Shown: positions 1-8,885 of the stretch, piece after piece
Position numbering within the stretch: the stretch's first letter is position 1
Layout of the letters: the number at the start of each line of letters is the position of its first letter
From: Verrucomicrobiia bacterium
Lineage (GTDB): Bacteria; Verrucomicrobiota; Verrucomicrobiia; Verrucomicrobiales; Akkermansiaceae
Length of the DNA: 64,000 bases
Reading direction: 5' to 3'
Assembly (NCBI GenBank): GCA_030431475.1
Contig: JAUIJD010000004.1
Location: 51,194 to 115,193, forward strand
Made by a program: the position numbers and the translations under genes
Notes under the pieces: model-generated
What the model was told of the DNA's origin: nothing
Databases searched by the model: none
The model's input: the letters and a program-made list of their open reading frames with translations, nothing else

Positions 1-666
1 GAAATCGGTCTCGGGCTCGAAGCGCCCGGTGCATCCCGGCTTGCCCTCGGTCGGCAGCTTCAGCGGCGGACCGCCGTCGGCCATGCCCGGCTGGACGTAG
101 AAGAAGTTGTTCTCCTTCGAAAAGAACTGCGACGGGTCATCCCCCTCGCCGAAGCTCAGCTCCGGGCGCACGTCCGATGCGTAGCTGCGCGCCACATGGT
201 TCGGGACGAAATCGATGAACACCTCCATCCCGTGCTTCCGACAGCGCTCGATCAGCGCCTGGAACTCCTCGATCCGCTGCGCCGGGTCGTCGGCGTAGTC
301 AGGGCAGATGTCAAAGTAGTCGCGGACCGCATAGGGACTCCCCGCGATGCCTTTTAGGATGTCCGCCGGATCGGCCGGGCGCCCGGGATACGCGGTGCCG
401 CTGGCCTGTTCGATCACGCCGGTCAGCCACAGATGTGTGATCCCCATCTCCTTCAGCGCGCCCAGCGAGCGGTCGTTGAAGTCCGAGAACTTCCCGCAGC
501 CGTTCTCCGCCAGCGTGCCGTTGGGCTTCCGGGTCTCGTCGGTATTTCCGAACAGCCGCGGCAGCACCTGATAGATCACCGGCCGCTCGGCCTGGGCGGG
601 ACTCATGAAACTCATCGCCCCCATCCATGCGGCGGCAACCCCGCTTTGCCAATGATGCATTCCCAT
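1..666 (-). CDS. Secreted alpha-amylase family (GH13) protein, C-terminus cut by window edge
   Basis: Only the first 222 codons are visible. The start at 666 gives a signal peptide with a small-residue cleavage site (SPAQA) near residue 31, so the enzyme is exported. The mature part starts with a typical GH13 entry strand (VIYQVLPRLFG), followed by ITHLWLTGV and the conserved region I sequence DFVPNH near residue 170. The catalytic Asp and Glu would lie beyond the left edge, so activity cannot be confirmed. The start lies 13 bases after the stop of the sugar carrier gene, suggesting one operon for uptake and hydrolysis of alpha-glucans. No clear Shine-Dalgarno is seen; ATG at 660 is an alternative start. 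Family assignment is firm, substrate is inferred. Confidence 0.88.
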   Translation of the reverse strand, partial: MGMHHWQSGVAAAWMGAMSFMSPAQAERPVIYQVLPRLFGNTDETRKPNGTLAENGCGKFSDFNDRSLGALKEMGITHLWLTGVIEQASGTAYPGRPADPADILKGIAGSPYAVRDYFDICPDYADDPAQRIEEFQALIERCRKHGMEVFIDFVPNHVARSYASDVRPELSFGEGDDPSQFFSKENNFFYVQPGMADGGPPLKLPTEGKPGCTGRFEPETDF

Positions 667-679
667 GGTCTTCGAATCG

Positions 680-2029
680 TCAGTGCCCTCCCCCGGCCAC
701 CGGCGCGGCCGCCTCGCCCTCGTGATCCACCCGCAGCATCGCCAGTGCGGCGATGATCAGGCACACGCCGCCGACCATGATCGCCATCATCGAATCGCCG
801 CCGAAAATCGTCCCCACCAACTTGCCCATCACCAGCGACACCAGCACCTGCGGGATCACCAGGAAGAAGTTGAAGACGCCCATGTAGAACCCCATTTTGG
901 CCGGCGGCAGCGCCGAAGAAAGGATGGCGTAAGGCATGGAAAGGATGGACGCCCACGCGATCCCCACCGCGGCCATCGAGCCGAGCAGGGCCTGCTGGTT
1001 GTCGATCACCCGCGCGCTCAGCAGCCCCGCGGCCCCGATCAGCAGGCAGGTCAAATGGATCATTCTCGGCGAAACCGTTCGCGACAGGGCGAGCAGGACG
1101 AAGGAAAAGATGAAGCATACCAGGTTGTAGGTCGCGAAGCAGATCCCGGTCCACGCGCCCGCCTTCTCCATCACCAGCTTCCAGGCCTCCTCGTCCGCCG
1201 GGTCGCCGCCGAAAACCTGACGACCGATCGCCGGCGACCAGTAAATCCACATGCAGAAAAGCGCGATCCAGGTGAAAAACTGAACCACCGCGAGCTGGCG
1301 CATCGTCTTCGGCATCGAGCCGAGACCCTCGACCAGCTCGACCAGGAATCCCCCCACGCCTCTCGACGATGCCTTCATCTTCCGGAAGGCCTCCATGTCC
1401 TCGGGTGGATACTCCGGAGTGGTGACGATGGTATAGACCACCGCGATGAACAGCGCCACCGCCCCGGTGTGGAAGGAAATCACCACCGCCGTCGGAATCG
1501 AACCGCCTCCCGACGCGCCGCTCTCGACCCCGAACCAGTTGGTCAGCATCCACGGCATCGCCGAGGCCACCACCGCGCCCAGTCCGATGAAAAGACTCTG
1601 CACCGAGAAACCCTTCGCCCGCTGGTCCGCCGGCAGCTTGTCGGCCACGAAGGCGCGGAAGGGCTCCATGGTGATGTTGATCGACGCGTCGAGCACCCAC
1701 AGCAACCCCACCGCCATCCACAGCACCGACGAGTGGGGCATGAGCACCAGCGCGATGCTGGCCAGGATGGCGCCGACGAGGAAATACGGCCGCCGACGAC
1801 CGAGCCGCGTCCAGGTGCGGTCGCTCATGTAGCCGACGATGGGCTGCACGATCAGCCCCGTGAGCGGGGCGGCGATCCAGAGCAGGGAGAGCTCCTCCTC
1901 CTTCGCGCCGAGAAACGAGTAGATGGCCGACATGTTCGCCATCTGAAGGCCCCAGCCGAACTGGATCCCCAGAAAGCCGAACGACATGTTCCAGATCTGC
2001 CAGAAAGACAGTCGCGGTTTATCATTCAT
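680..2029 (-). CDS. MFS sugar transporter (SLC45/GPH-like)
   Basis: A 449-residue polytopic membrane protein with about 12 hydrophobic segments. The loop after helix 2 carries an MFS signature (GYMSDRTWTRLGRRRPY), and the opening FWQIWNMSFGFLGIQFGWGLQMA is split here into its first half, FWQIWNMSFGFLG, which resembles bacterial maltose/sucrose carriers related to SLC45. An in-frame upstream extension to 2164 is rejected because it translates the intergenic repeat and is Arg-rich. The GH13 amylase gene follows 13 bases after the stop, which supports import of maltose or maltodextrin. The exact sugar is inferred from this neighbour and not from the sequence itself. Confidence 0.85.
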   Translation of the reverse strand: MNDKPRLSFWQIWNMSFGFLGIQFGWGLQMANMSAIYSFLGAKEEELSLLWIAAPLTGLIVQPIVGYMSDRTWTRLGRRRPYFLVGAILASIALVLMPHSSVLWMAVGLLWVLDASINITMEPFRAFVADKLPADQRAKGFSVQSLFIGLGAVVASAMPWMLTNWFGVESGASGGGSIPTAVVISFHTGAVALFIAVVYTIVTTPEYPPEDMEAFRKMKASSRGVGGFLVELVEGLGSMPKTMRQLAVVQFFTWIALFCMWIYWSPAIGRQVFGGDPADEEAWKLVMEKAGAWTGICFATYNLVCFIFSFVLLALSRTVSPRMIHLTCLLIGAAGLLSARVIDNQQALLGSMAAVGIAWASILSMPYAILSSALPPAKMGFYMGVFNFFLVIPQVLVSLVMGKLVGTIFGGDSMMAIMVGGVCLIIAALAMLRVDHEGEAAAPVAGGGH

Positions 2030-2127
2030 GGGTTTGAAACGGATCGCTGCCGAGGATGACGGAAACCTGCGCCTCCGCCAAGCCACCACACGCCTCCCGC
2101 ACATGGCACCGTCGTCCCCCGGGTTTA

Positions 2128-2158
2128 CTTTGGAGTGCGGCGGCTTGCCGCCGCTATC
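2128..2158 (+). repeat. REP-like palindromic repeat, copy 1
   Basis: The element begins CTTTGGAGT and continues with a hairpin with arms GCGGCGGC and GCCGCCGC around a TT loop. It matches the copies at 2326-2355 (inverted) and 16335-16364. Relative to those, both arms carry a matching change (A to C in one arm, T to G in the other), so the stem is preserved although the sequence differs. Confidence 0.8.
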
Positions 2159-2325
2159 GTCCACCCCCTGAGGCCGCCCCCCCTTTCCGTTCCCGGAAAG
2201 CTCTGCCGCCCACTCTCCCTCCCGGATCCACCGGACGCTCGGCGGGCGATGCCTTCGTCCGGGGGGACAGATCGCCCGCGAATCCCTCCCGGTGCACCGT
2301 CCGGAGCAGCGCGTCCCGGCATCCG

Positions 2326-2355
2326 GAAAGCGGAGGCCAGCCTCCGCACTCCAAA
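2326..2355 (-). repeat. REP-like palindromic repeat, copy 2
   Basis: Read on the minus strand this is TTTGGAGT followed by arms GCGGAGGC and GCCTCCGC around a TG loop, then CTTTC. It faces copy 1, so the two could also pair with one another over the spacer in a transcript. Confidence 0.8.
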
Positions 2356-2420
2356 ATCCTTGCCAAACCCCGGCCGCCTGTCCTAAACCCTCGGCCCCGC
2401 CCGCAGGGGTCCGGAGTCAT

Positions 2421-2495
2421 GCGCGATTAGCTCAGTGGTAGAGCACATCGTTCACACCGATGGGGTCGCTGGTTCGAACCCAGCATCGCGCACCA
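2421..2495 (+). tRNA. tRNA-Val (anticodon CAC)
   Basis: A complete cloverleaf can be drawn. The acceptor arms GCGCGAT and ATCGCGC pair, the D arm is GCTC...GAGC with the AGTGGTA loop, the anticodon stem CATCG/CGATG encloses TTCACAC (anticodon CAC, reading GUG), and the T arm GCTGG/CCAGC encloses TTCGAAC. A discriminator A at 2492 is followed by an encoded CCA at 2493-2495. The gene is convergent with the large beta-helix gene, whose stop lies 31 bases downstream. Confidence 0.97.
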
Positions 2496-2525
2496 CCCGT
2501 CACCTCTTCCGAGTCAGGCCCGCCA

Positions 2526-5500
2526 TCACGGCGCCTGGAGGGCACGAAAGCGGTAGAAGGCGCTGCCGCCCGGAGGGTTCTCATCGGTGATCGTGATGTC
2601 GGTATCGCCCGCGCCGCTGTAGTTCGAGGAGACGTCCGAGGTGGAGGTCTCGACATCCGTGGGGCCGGCGAGGCGGTAGATCTCCTGGAAGTTGTCGAGC
2701 CCCGGGCTGGATCGCTCGACCACCCAGATCGTGTAAGGGGCCACGGCCGGATCGAGCGGGAAACTGAAGTTCGACTGACCGAAGACGTTCCGCGAGAAGC
2801 CGATCGCCTGCCCGGCGGAGGGGCTGGAAGAGAAGGGATCGAATCCAAGGGCGAGCTCGACGCCGAAGGGAACCCCGTCTCCGTCATCATCGGTTTCCCA
2901 CAGGGCGGTGAACTCCGAGCCGCCCTGGAATTCCACCGCGCCGATGTCGTAGACGGCGCTGCGGACGACACCCCGCTGGTCTTCGGGAAGGTTGTTGCCA
3001 GCACCTGCATCCAAGGCATCAGACTCCGGCAAGGGCAGCCGCACCGGGGTAGGGCCACCGAAGTCGCCCAGCGGAGACAGACGACCGTCCCCCAGCAACA
3101 GGTCCCCGCCGGGACTGACGGTGGATCCGGCGTAGTCGTCCATCAGCAGTGCCCCGGCCACCGTCAGGTCGGACGGGTTCTCGACCAGGATGTTCGGGCC
3201 GCCGCCGGTGCCGGCGAGGTTGCCCTCGATGAGGCAATTCGCCAAGCGGGTCTGCGAGCCGCCCCGGACGAGGATGCCACCACCGCGCCGGGTGGGCCCG
3301 CTCTGATTGCGGGTGAGGGTGCAGGAGTAGAGCTGTGAATCGGCGCGCAGGGTGTAGATCGCGCCGCCCTCGCCGACGCAGGAATTTCCATCCAAGGTGC
3401 AGGCGTAGAGCAACATCCCGTCGCTGTCCTTGTTGAAGATGGCCCCTCCGTCCGCGGCGGCACTGTTTCCGTGCAGCGTGCATCCGATCAGGACGAGCCG
3501 CCCGAGATTGAAGATGGAGCCGCCTCGATTGTCCTCGCCGCCGTTCAAGCCGGTGCCGTTTCCACCCGTGAGGGTCAGGTAGGCGATGGCGAGGAACCCG
3601 CCGGGCTCGACCGAGAAATGACGACCGGTCTGATTCGCATCGAGCGTGATCCCGTCGTCGGGTCCGATAATTTCCGCCTGACCGGAAACGGGGATGGCAC
3701 CCTGCGAGAGCGTGAGCGTGGATCCATGAAGCGCGGGGACGAAGCCGATCAAATCGGTCGGCTGGGGATCCGCCACCGCCTCGCGCAGCGAGACCCCGGT
3801 GCCCGGGTCGAGGGTCTCATCCGTGGCGGTAGTGACGTAGCGGATGTTGATTTCCCCGGCACCGATGTCGGGCAGCGAGATTCCATCGAAATCGCCGTCG
3901 CTGGAGCGCGCCAGACCCCGTGAATCGGTCTGTGGATTGGTCGGCAAAAGGGCGGCGGCATCGACCAGCGGGGAGGTGATGCGCGGGAGCATCATCCGGG
4001 TCGGTCCGCCGAAGTCGGCAAGGGACTGCAACTGCGGATCCCCGCTGGTGAAGTTGTTGCCGAGAAACAGGGTCGTCCCGGAATCGGCATACTGGGCGTG
4101 GTTGTTGTCGGCGATGACGGTGTTCTCCAGGGTGGCATTGGCAAAATTCGCCACCGCACCTCCGGAGGCCTCGCTGGTATTTCCGGCGATCGTACAGTGG
4201 CGGAGCAGCATCGTGCTGAAGCCCTCGCTCAGGATGGCGCTGCCGTTGCCGCCGGTATTGCGGGTAAAGGTGGTGTTGATCGCCTCCAGCTCGCTTTCCG
4301 AGCAGTAGATCGCTCCTCCGGGGAAACCGTTGGTGCGGTTGCGCTCGAACAGGCAGTCGTGCAGGTTCGCCCGGCCGCCGCCTCGCAGCCACATGGCCCC
4401 TCCCGGAGAATTGCCCGCATCGCCGTCGCTCACCGTCAGGCTCCTCAGTATCAGCTCCACGCCATTGACGTCGAAGACGCGGGTGTCGAAATCGCCGCTG
4501 ATGATCACCCCCTCGGGGATCCCCCGGCCGTCGATCTCGACCGGTCGCGGGATCACCAGGGTCGAGGCCAGCCGGATTTCGTCGGATGACTCGCCGTTGA
4601 AGACGGTCGGGTCGAAGGTGATCGCGGTCGTGGTCGGCCGCGCGAGCACCTCCCGCAGCGAACCCTCGCCGGTGTCGTCGGCATTCGTCACCACGACCGG
4701 CGGCAGGTATTCCACCGCGCCGAGGTCGCCGGCTCCGTCGCTGCGGGCCACGCCCCGCTGGTCTTCCAGAAGCGTTGGCGCACCGAGCACGTCGATCGCC
4801 GGGGAACCCAGCCGTGGCGGCGCGCTCAGGCTCCCACCGCCGTATTCGGTGAGCGGCAGGAGGAGTGGATCCACGGGATCGGCCGCCGTCCCGACCAGCG
4901 GGCCGGTGGGAAACTGGCCGGTCACCGAGGAGTTGTTTCCGATCAGGTTCGTGCCCTGGGTGTTGAGCGCGCCGCTCGACCGATAGATGTCGGCGTTGCT
5001 CGTGCCGACCGCCGTGTTTGCCGCGATGATGCTGTCCTTTACCGTAACCACTGCGGGGCTCTGCAGATAGAGACCGCCACCCCCGGAACCGCCGTTGTTC
5101 CCCGTCATGGTGACATGGTCGAGCGTGAGGGAGCCCTCGAGGATCGTCGCCCCTCCGTTCACGAAGCCGGTGCCGCTTTGATTGTCGGCGAGGGTCGAGT
5201 TCGCCAGCGAGACGGCTCCCCCTCCGATCCAGAGCCCTCCCGTCGTCCCGGCGCTGTTGCCCGTGATCGAGGTGCCGGTGACTTCGACCGAACCGCCAAA
5301 GACATAGATGCCGCCGCCAGTCGCGGCGTCGGCCACATTGTTCTCGATCCGACAATGCCGGACCTTGACGGAGCTGCCGACGATGTCGATGCCTCCAGTG
5401 CCACCGTTGCCTAGTACGCGGTTGTTGGAAATCGTCGAGTCAGACAGCGTCAGGTTGCCCGACGCACCATTGCACTCGATCCCACCGCCATAGGCCGAAT

Positions 5501-7673
5501 CGCCCGCCAACTCATTGTCGGTGATGAGGCATCCGGAGACGACTGCGGCCACATCACTGGCGTGGATACCTCCACCGTCTCCTCCATCTCCCGTGGTCGT
5601 ATTGCTCCGGACCGTGCTGTCGGTCAGCGTGAGCGAACCGCCACTGGCATAGATGCCGCCGCCATCGCCCTCGGCGATGTTGTCGCGCACAAGGCAGTCG
5701 GTCATCAGCAGGTGGGCGTTGGTCGCATACACGCCGCCGCCCCGTTTCTGGTCGGCATTCGATCCCACCGCGTTGCCATTCCGAATGGTAAAGCCATCGA
5801 GCACCACCGGGGCGCTCGGGTCGGTGACGGTGACGACATGGTAGGCGTTGCCCGAGGGGTCGAAGCTGCCGTCGATGTCACCGTCGAGAATGGACGGGTT
5901 CGCCGCCGGGTCGCGGTCGTCGAGGATCGATCCACCGGACGGGAAGCCGCCGAAAATCGAGACGCCGGAGGGCGGAGCGAAGGTGGAGAGCACCGAGTTG
6001 GCGACCTGGTTCTTCCCCTCGTCCGGGAAACAAGTGCCTTCGGCGACGTGGATCCGCTCACCGGGCTGGGCGAATGCCAGCGCGTCCTGGAGATCCTCGT
6101 AGGCGTTGGTCCAGTCTTCGCCGGTGTCGCTGCCGCTCGCCGATCCATCGACAAACAGCTCCCCGCCCTGCTGGACGCTGCGGAAGATCGCGAAGTTCAC
6201 CATGATTTCGTCGGAGGTCGCACCGCCCTGCAGGTTGTAGCCGGGCAGGTCGCGACAGTGGATCACCCACTCTTCATCGCCGGCGTTCCATTCGTAGGAC
6301 ACCGCGTTGTCGACGTTGAAATTACCCCCACCTTCGGCGCTCACGATCAAGGTGGCGTTTTCGGGAGAGTAGCCGTCGAGGCTGAGTTCCCAAACGCCGT
6401 CCGAGGGGGCGGACAGCGCCAGGGCCTTGTTGATACCGTTCTTCAGCGTGCAGGACGCGAGCGAGTTCGCCAGTCTCCCCATGGCCAGGAGTCCCTTGGT
6501 GCCGACCTCCTCGTAGGGCAGGTAGGCGAAGGCCACCGGGTCCTGCTCGTAGGTCCCCGCGGTCGCCTGGCCGTTGTCGAGGGAGTAGATGGTGAAGCTG
6601 CCGTCGCCGTTCGCCCGGCTGAGCGCGAAGTTGTCCTCGTTCTTGCCGCCGTTGACCAGCAGGATGCCATCGGCTGACGAGGCCCCGAGCCCGGTGAGGT
6701 CCAGTGTCGAGATGCCGCCGCCATTGTCGATGAACTGAGTTCCGAGGTTGATGCCCGGCGAGGCGTTGAGCACGTCGTTGGCCCCGCCGTTGGTGCCGCT
6801 TGAATTGTAGGCGTGGCCGACCAACCAGTCGCTCTTGCGGAGGTAGGCGAAGGCGACATCGATGTTGAGTTCTCCGGTCGAACTCGACGCGGCGATGAAA
6901 TAATCGTCGCCATCGCGATCGATCGCGCAGGTGCCGTAGAAGGTGCCGGCGGGATCACCGAAGGCCGAGTTGTCCCGGCCGTTCTCGGCAATCGCGGTGA
7001 ACAGGACTCCACTGCTGTTGTCGAACTCCGGGGCGAATTCGAGATCGAAGTCCCCCCGGCTGCTGCCGGAGTCGTCGTAGCTGACATTCAGCGAAGTGAA
7101 ATCCAGCAGCTCGCCGTCCACCGCGCCCGAGTCGTTGTTGGCATTGACCTGGGTGACCTGCAGAGTGCCATGTGGCGAGTTCGTGGCCTTCGGCGCCACC
7201 AGCATCGCGAGCTGGTTGTCGGTCACCGCGGAGGCGTAACCGGTGGTCAGGAAGAAGGTCCCCGGAGCCTCCCCGATCATTTCCGAGATGTCGATGATCC
7301 CTGCGCTTTCACCGAGTCGCACCCCGTCGGCATCCAACACGTCGGTCACCTGGCCGGGGCTCGGCGTGGTGTCGCCCGCAGCCTGAGAAGCCCGTAGAGA
7401 GTTCACATCCACCTGCCAGATGTCGCCTTCACCGTCATCTTCGTTCACGTAGACCCGGCCGTTTGGCGACCAGAACAGGTTGTCCATCGCGGTGAAGCCG
7501 GAGATATCACCGGCCTCATAGACCAGGGTGACGTCCGAATCCTGAGCCGATGCAAGGTCGCCGGCGACGAATTCAAGCTGGGTGGCATCCAGCAGGAGCA
7601 GCCCCTCTCCCTGGGAGGCGATGATGACTTCCTTCCCGTAACCCGGTGCGGTGCGCTGTTCGTTCGTGTGCAC
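2526..7673 (-). CDS. C-terminal part of a giant secreted beta-helix protein (choice-of-anchor Q repeats), downstream of an in-frame stop
   Basis: This 1,715-codon frame is in exactly the same frame as the gene at 7719-8603 and is separated from it only by one TGA and 15 further sense codons. The GTG at 7673 is merely the first possible start and has no ribosome site. The first ~480 residues continue a beta-propeller or PhoX-like module (EVIIASQGEGLLLLDA, DNLFWSPNGRVYV). A right-handed parallel beta-helix follows, with many GGGIYASGGSLTL-type coils, broken by three closing modules of choice-of-anchor Q type (EDQRGVARS...DLGAVEY, DSRGLARS...DIGAGE, EDQRGVVRS...DIGAVE). The C-terminus has a calcium-binding-like DDDGDGVPFGVELALG segment and a short beta domain. 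It is probably an extracellular or surface protein; its ligand is unknown. Confidence 0.8.
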   Translation of the reverse strand: MHTNEQRTAPGYGKEVIIASQGEGLLLLDATQLEFVAGDLASAQDSDVTLVYEAGDISGFTAMDNLFWSPNGRVYVNEDDGEGDIWQVDVNSLRASQAAGDTTPSPGQVTDVLDADGVRLGESAGIIDISEMIGEAPGTFFLTTGYASAVTDNQLAMLVAPKATNSPHGTLQVTQVNANNDSGAVDGELLDFTSLNVSYDDSGSSRGDFDLEFAPEFDNSSGVLFTAIAENGRDNSAFGDPAGTFYGTCAIDRDGDDYFIAASSSTGELNIDVAFAYLRKSDWLVGHAYNSSGTNGGANDVLNASPGINLGTQFIDNGGGISTLDLTGLGASSADGILLVNGGKNEDNFALSRANGDGSFTIYSLDNGQATAGTYEQDPVAFAYLPYEEVGTKGLLAMGRLANSLASCTLKNGINKALALSAPSDGVWELSLDGYSPENATLIVSAEGGGNFNVDNAVSYEWNAGDEEWVIHCRDLPGYNLQGGATSDEIMVNFAIFRSVQQGGELFVDGSASGSDTGEDWTNAYEDLQDALAFAQPGERIHVAEGTCFPDEGKNQVANSVLSTFAPPSGVSIFGGFPSGGSILDDRDPAANPSILDGDIDGSFDPSGNAYHVVTVTDPSAPVVLDGFTIRNGNAVGSNADQKRGGGVYATNAHLLMTDCLVRDNIAEGDGGGIYASGGSLTLTDSTVRSNTTTGDGGDGGGIHASDVAAVVSGCLITDNELAGDSAYGGGIECNGASGNLTLSDSTISNNRVLGNGGTGGIDIVGSSVKVRHCRIENNVADAATGGGIYVFGGSVEVTGTSITGNSAGTTGGLWIGGGAVSLANSTLADNQSGTGFVNGGATILEGSLTLDHVTMTGNNGGSGGGGLYLQSPAVVTVKDSIIAANTAVGTSNADIYRSSGALNTQGTNLIGNNSSVTGQFPTGPLVGTAADPVDPLLLPLTEYGGGSLSAPPRLGSPAIDVLGAPTLLEDQRGVARSDGAGDLGAVEYLPPVVVTNADDTGEGSLREVLARPTTTAITFDPTVFNGESSDEIRLASTLVIPRPVEIDGRGIPEGVIISGDFDTRVFDVNGVELILRSLTVSDGDAGNSPGGAMWLRGGGRANLHDCLFERNRTNGFPGGAIYCSESELEAINTTFTRNTGGNGSAILSEGFSTMLLRHCTIAGNTSEASGGAVANFANATLENTVIADNNHAQYADSGTTLFLGNNFTSGDPQLQSLADFGGPTRMMLPRITSPLVDAAALLPTNPQTDSRGLARSSDGDFDGISLPDIGAGEINIRYVTTATDETLDPGTGVSLREAVADPQPTDLIGFVPALHGSTLTLSQGAIPVSGQAEIIGPDDGITLDANQTGRHFSVEPGGFLAIAYLTLTGGNGTGLNGGEDNRGGSIFNLGRLVLIGCTLHGNSAAADGGAIFNKDSDGMLLYACTLDGNSCVGEGGAIYTLRADSQLYSCTLTRNQSGPTRRGGGILVRGGSQTRLANCLIEGNLAGTGGGPNILVENPSDLTVAGALLMDDYAGSTVSPGGDLLLGDGRLSPLGDFGGPTPVRLPLPESDALDAGAGNNLPEDQRGVVRSAVYDIGAVEFQGGSEFTALWETDDDGDGVPFGVELALGFDPFSSSPSAGQAIGFSRNVFGQSNFSFPLDPAVAPYTIWVVERSSPGLDNFQEIYRLAGPTDVETSTSDVSSNYSGAGDTDITITDENPPGGSAFYRFRALQAP

Positions 7674-7718
7674 ATCCTCCAGCTTGGAGATCAGGGCCGC
7701 CCCGCTGCTGCTGGTGGT

Positions 7719-7721
7719 TCA
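7719..7721 (-). other. In-frame TGA that splits the giant gene
   Basis: The minus-strand codons read GTG ACG GGC AGT TGA ACC ACC AGC AGC, so the protein reads VTGS-stop-TTSSSGAALISKLEDV. Coding continues in the same frame for over 1,700 codons. A single change from TGG (Trp) would create this stop. A nonsense mutation, a sequencing or assembly error, and programmed readthrough are all possible; the sequence alone cannot separate them. Confidence 0.85.
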
Positions 7722-8603
7722 ACTGCCCGTCACCGTGGTTCCCGCTCCCGGCGCAAACAGTCCGCCGGTCTGAACCGTGCCGTTGGTGTTCGTGGTGCCG
7801 TCTGGATTCCAGTAGTAGACCGTGCCGCCCACCAGGCCGTTGCGTTCGCGGAAGTCTCCCCCGGGTTGCTTGAGCCCGACGTAGAGCTTGATCGGCGCAG
7901 TGCCAACGGCGCTTGATCCGTCGTCGTCCGCGAGGAGCAGGGCAATCGTGTCGGTCCGTCCCGTGTCGATGGGCGTCGCATTCTCCCAGCTGCCGCCGCC
8001 GAGATCCGGGCACTTGTAGATCGTGCGGGTCGACAATTCCATGAACCAGAAATTGCCGGTGTTGTCGAAGGTCTCCTCGCCCGTCAGATAGACATCGTCG
8101 GCGAAGCCGAGCCCGGGGCCGAAGGTATTCGCAAGCCAGACGTTGGCGGAGCATGGGTTGTCGATGGGGTTCGAGCCATCGACCGCCAGCCACCCGAGGC
8201 TGACCGCCTCGACCACCGGCCCCGGGGGCAGGACTTGGTTTGTAAAGCTGTTGTCGGCGATCCCCGCATGACCCCAGGCCCGCAGGTTGGCGATGTCGAG
8301 ATCGACCCGGCTGAAGGTCGAATTGGCGCCGTTCTCATGGTTGATGAAGACCCGTAGCGTGTCGGCATCGAGCCGATAGGCGCCCAGACCGTCCCAGCTG
8401 GTGTAGTCCTCGTTGCTCCAGTCGAAGCCGTCCTCCGCCCGCGAGCCCAGCGTATCGCCGCCGGTGAGGACCTCGAAGCTCTTCCAACCGGTGTCCTTTC
8501 CGGTCGGAGACTTGAAGACGACATCCCCCTGCCCGTCGAGGGCCGGAAGCCCGGGCGTCAGGGAGAGGACGATGGCGGCGCAGAGCGCGAAATGGAGACG
8601 CAT
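7719..8603 (-). CDS. N-terminal part of the giant secreted protein (DUF839/PhoX-like module), ended by the in-frame TGA
   Basis: The 294-residue product begins with a signal peptide (MRLHFALCAAIVLSLTPGLPA) and enters a module like the PhoX/DUF839 family: VFKSPTGKDTGWKSFEVL, YRLDADTLRVFINHENG and GLGFADDVYLTGEE. This module is normally much longer than the part encoded before the stop, and its continuation is found directly after the TGA at 7719 in the same frame. The native product is therefore probably one protein of about 2,025 residues. If translation really stops here, the cell exports only a truncated module. Upstream (8604-8885) is a 282-base spacer in which I see no certain promoter. 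Confidence 0.82.
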   Translation of the reverse strand: MRLHFALCAAIVLSLTPGLPALDGQGDVVFKSPTGKDTGWKSFEVLTGGDTLGSRAEDGFDWSNEDYTSWDGLGAYRLDADTLRVFINHENGANSTFSRVDLDIANLRAWGHAGIADNSFTNQVLPPGPVVEAVSLGWLAVDGSNPIDNPCSANVWLANTFGPGLGFADDVYLTGEETFDNTGNFWFMELSTRTIYKCPDLGGGSWENATPIDTGRTDTIALLLADDDGSSAVGTAPIKLYVGLKQPGGDFRERNGLVGGTVYYWNPDGTTNTNGTVQTGGLFAPGAGTTVTGS

Positions 8604-8885
8604 GAAAACGGGAAATATTACCGGGGTTGATTGCGGGGGCCTCCTCCCATCGTCGCCGAATCGACAGGGAGGAAAGGGTAGGTGATAAGAGACTCAGCGA
8701 ATGACCGCAAGGATCTAGAAGCGTCGACTTCGCCATGATGGCACGGCGGCTGCCCGCAAGAGAATGAAGCAGTCTACATGCCGGATTCTTGATCCTGCAG
8801 CTTCCTGGATTTTCGGATCCGACCGGATTTCCCTCGCTCGCAGCATTTCCTTTCCCGCCCGGCAGGGCCGCGCTAGATCGAAGGG

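Larger units (their letters stand above)
2030..2420. other. Non-coding spacer with an inverted pair of short palindromic repeats
   Basis: This 391-base stretch between the sugar carrier start and the tRNA contains no convincing gene. Open frames exist on both strands but they overlap one another, are Pro/Arg-rich and contain the translated repeat. The stretch holds two copies of a palindromic element (2128-2158 and 2326-2355) in opposite orientation about 170 bases apart. The upstream control region of the sugar carrier must also be here, but I see no convincing promoter or operator. Confidence 0.7.

Noticed and set aside
665..2059. Plus-strand open frame opposite the sugar carrier gene
   Set aside because: His/Arg-rich and without domains; the minus-strand frame gives a full MFS carrier.
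2056..2430. Small open frames in the spacer before tRNA-Val
   Set aside because: They translate the palindromic repeats (ECGGLPPL-type peptides) and overlap on both strands; no start signals.
7719..7721. Selenocysteine at the in-frame TGA
   Set aside because: The codon sits in a Ser/Thr-rich linker-like segment with no redox motif, and I see no convincing SECIS hairpin directly downstream. A Trp to stop change is simpler.
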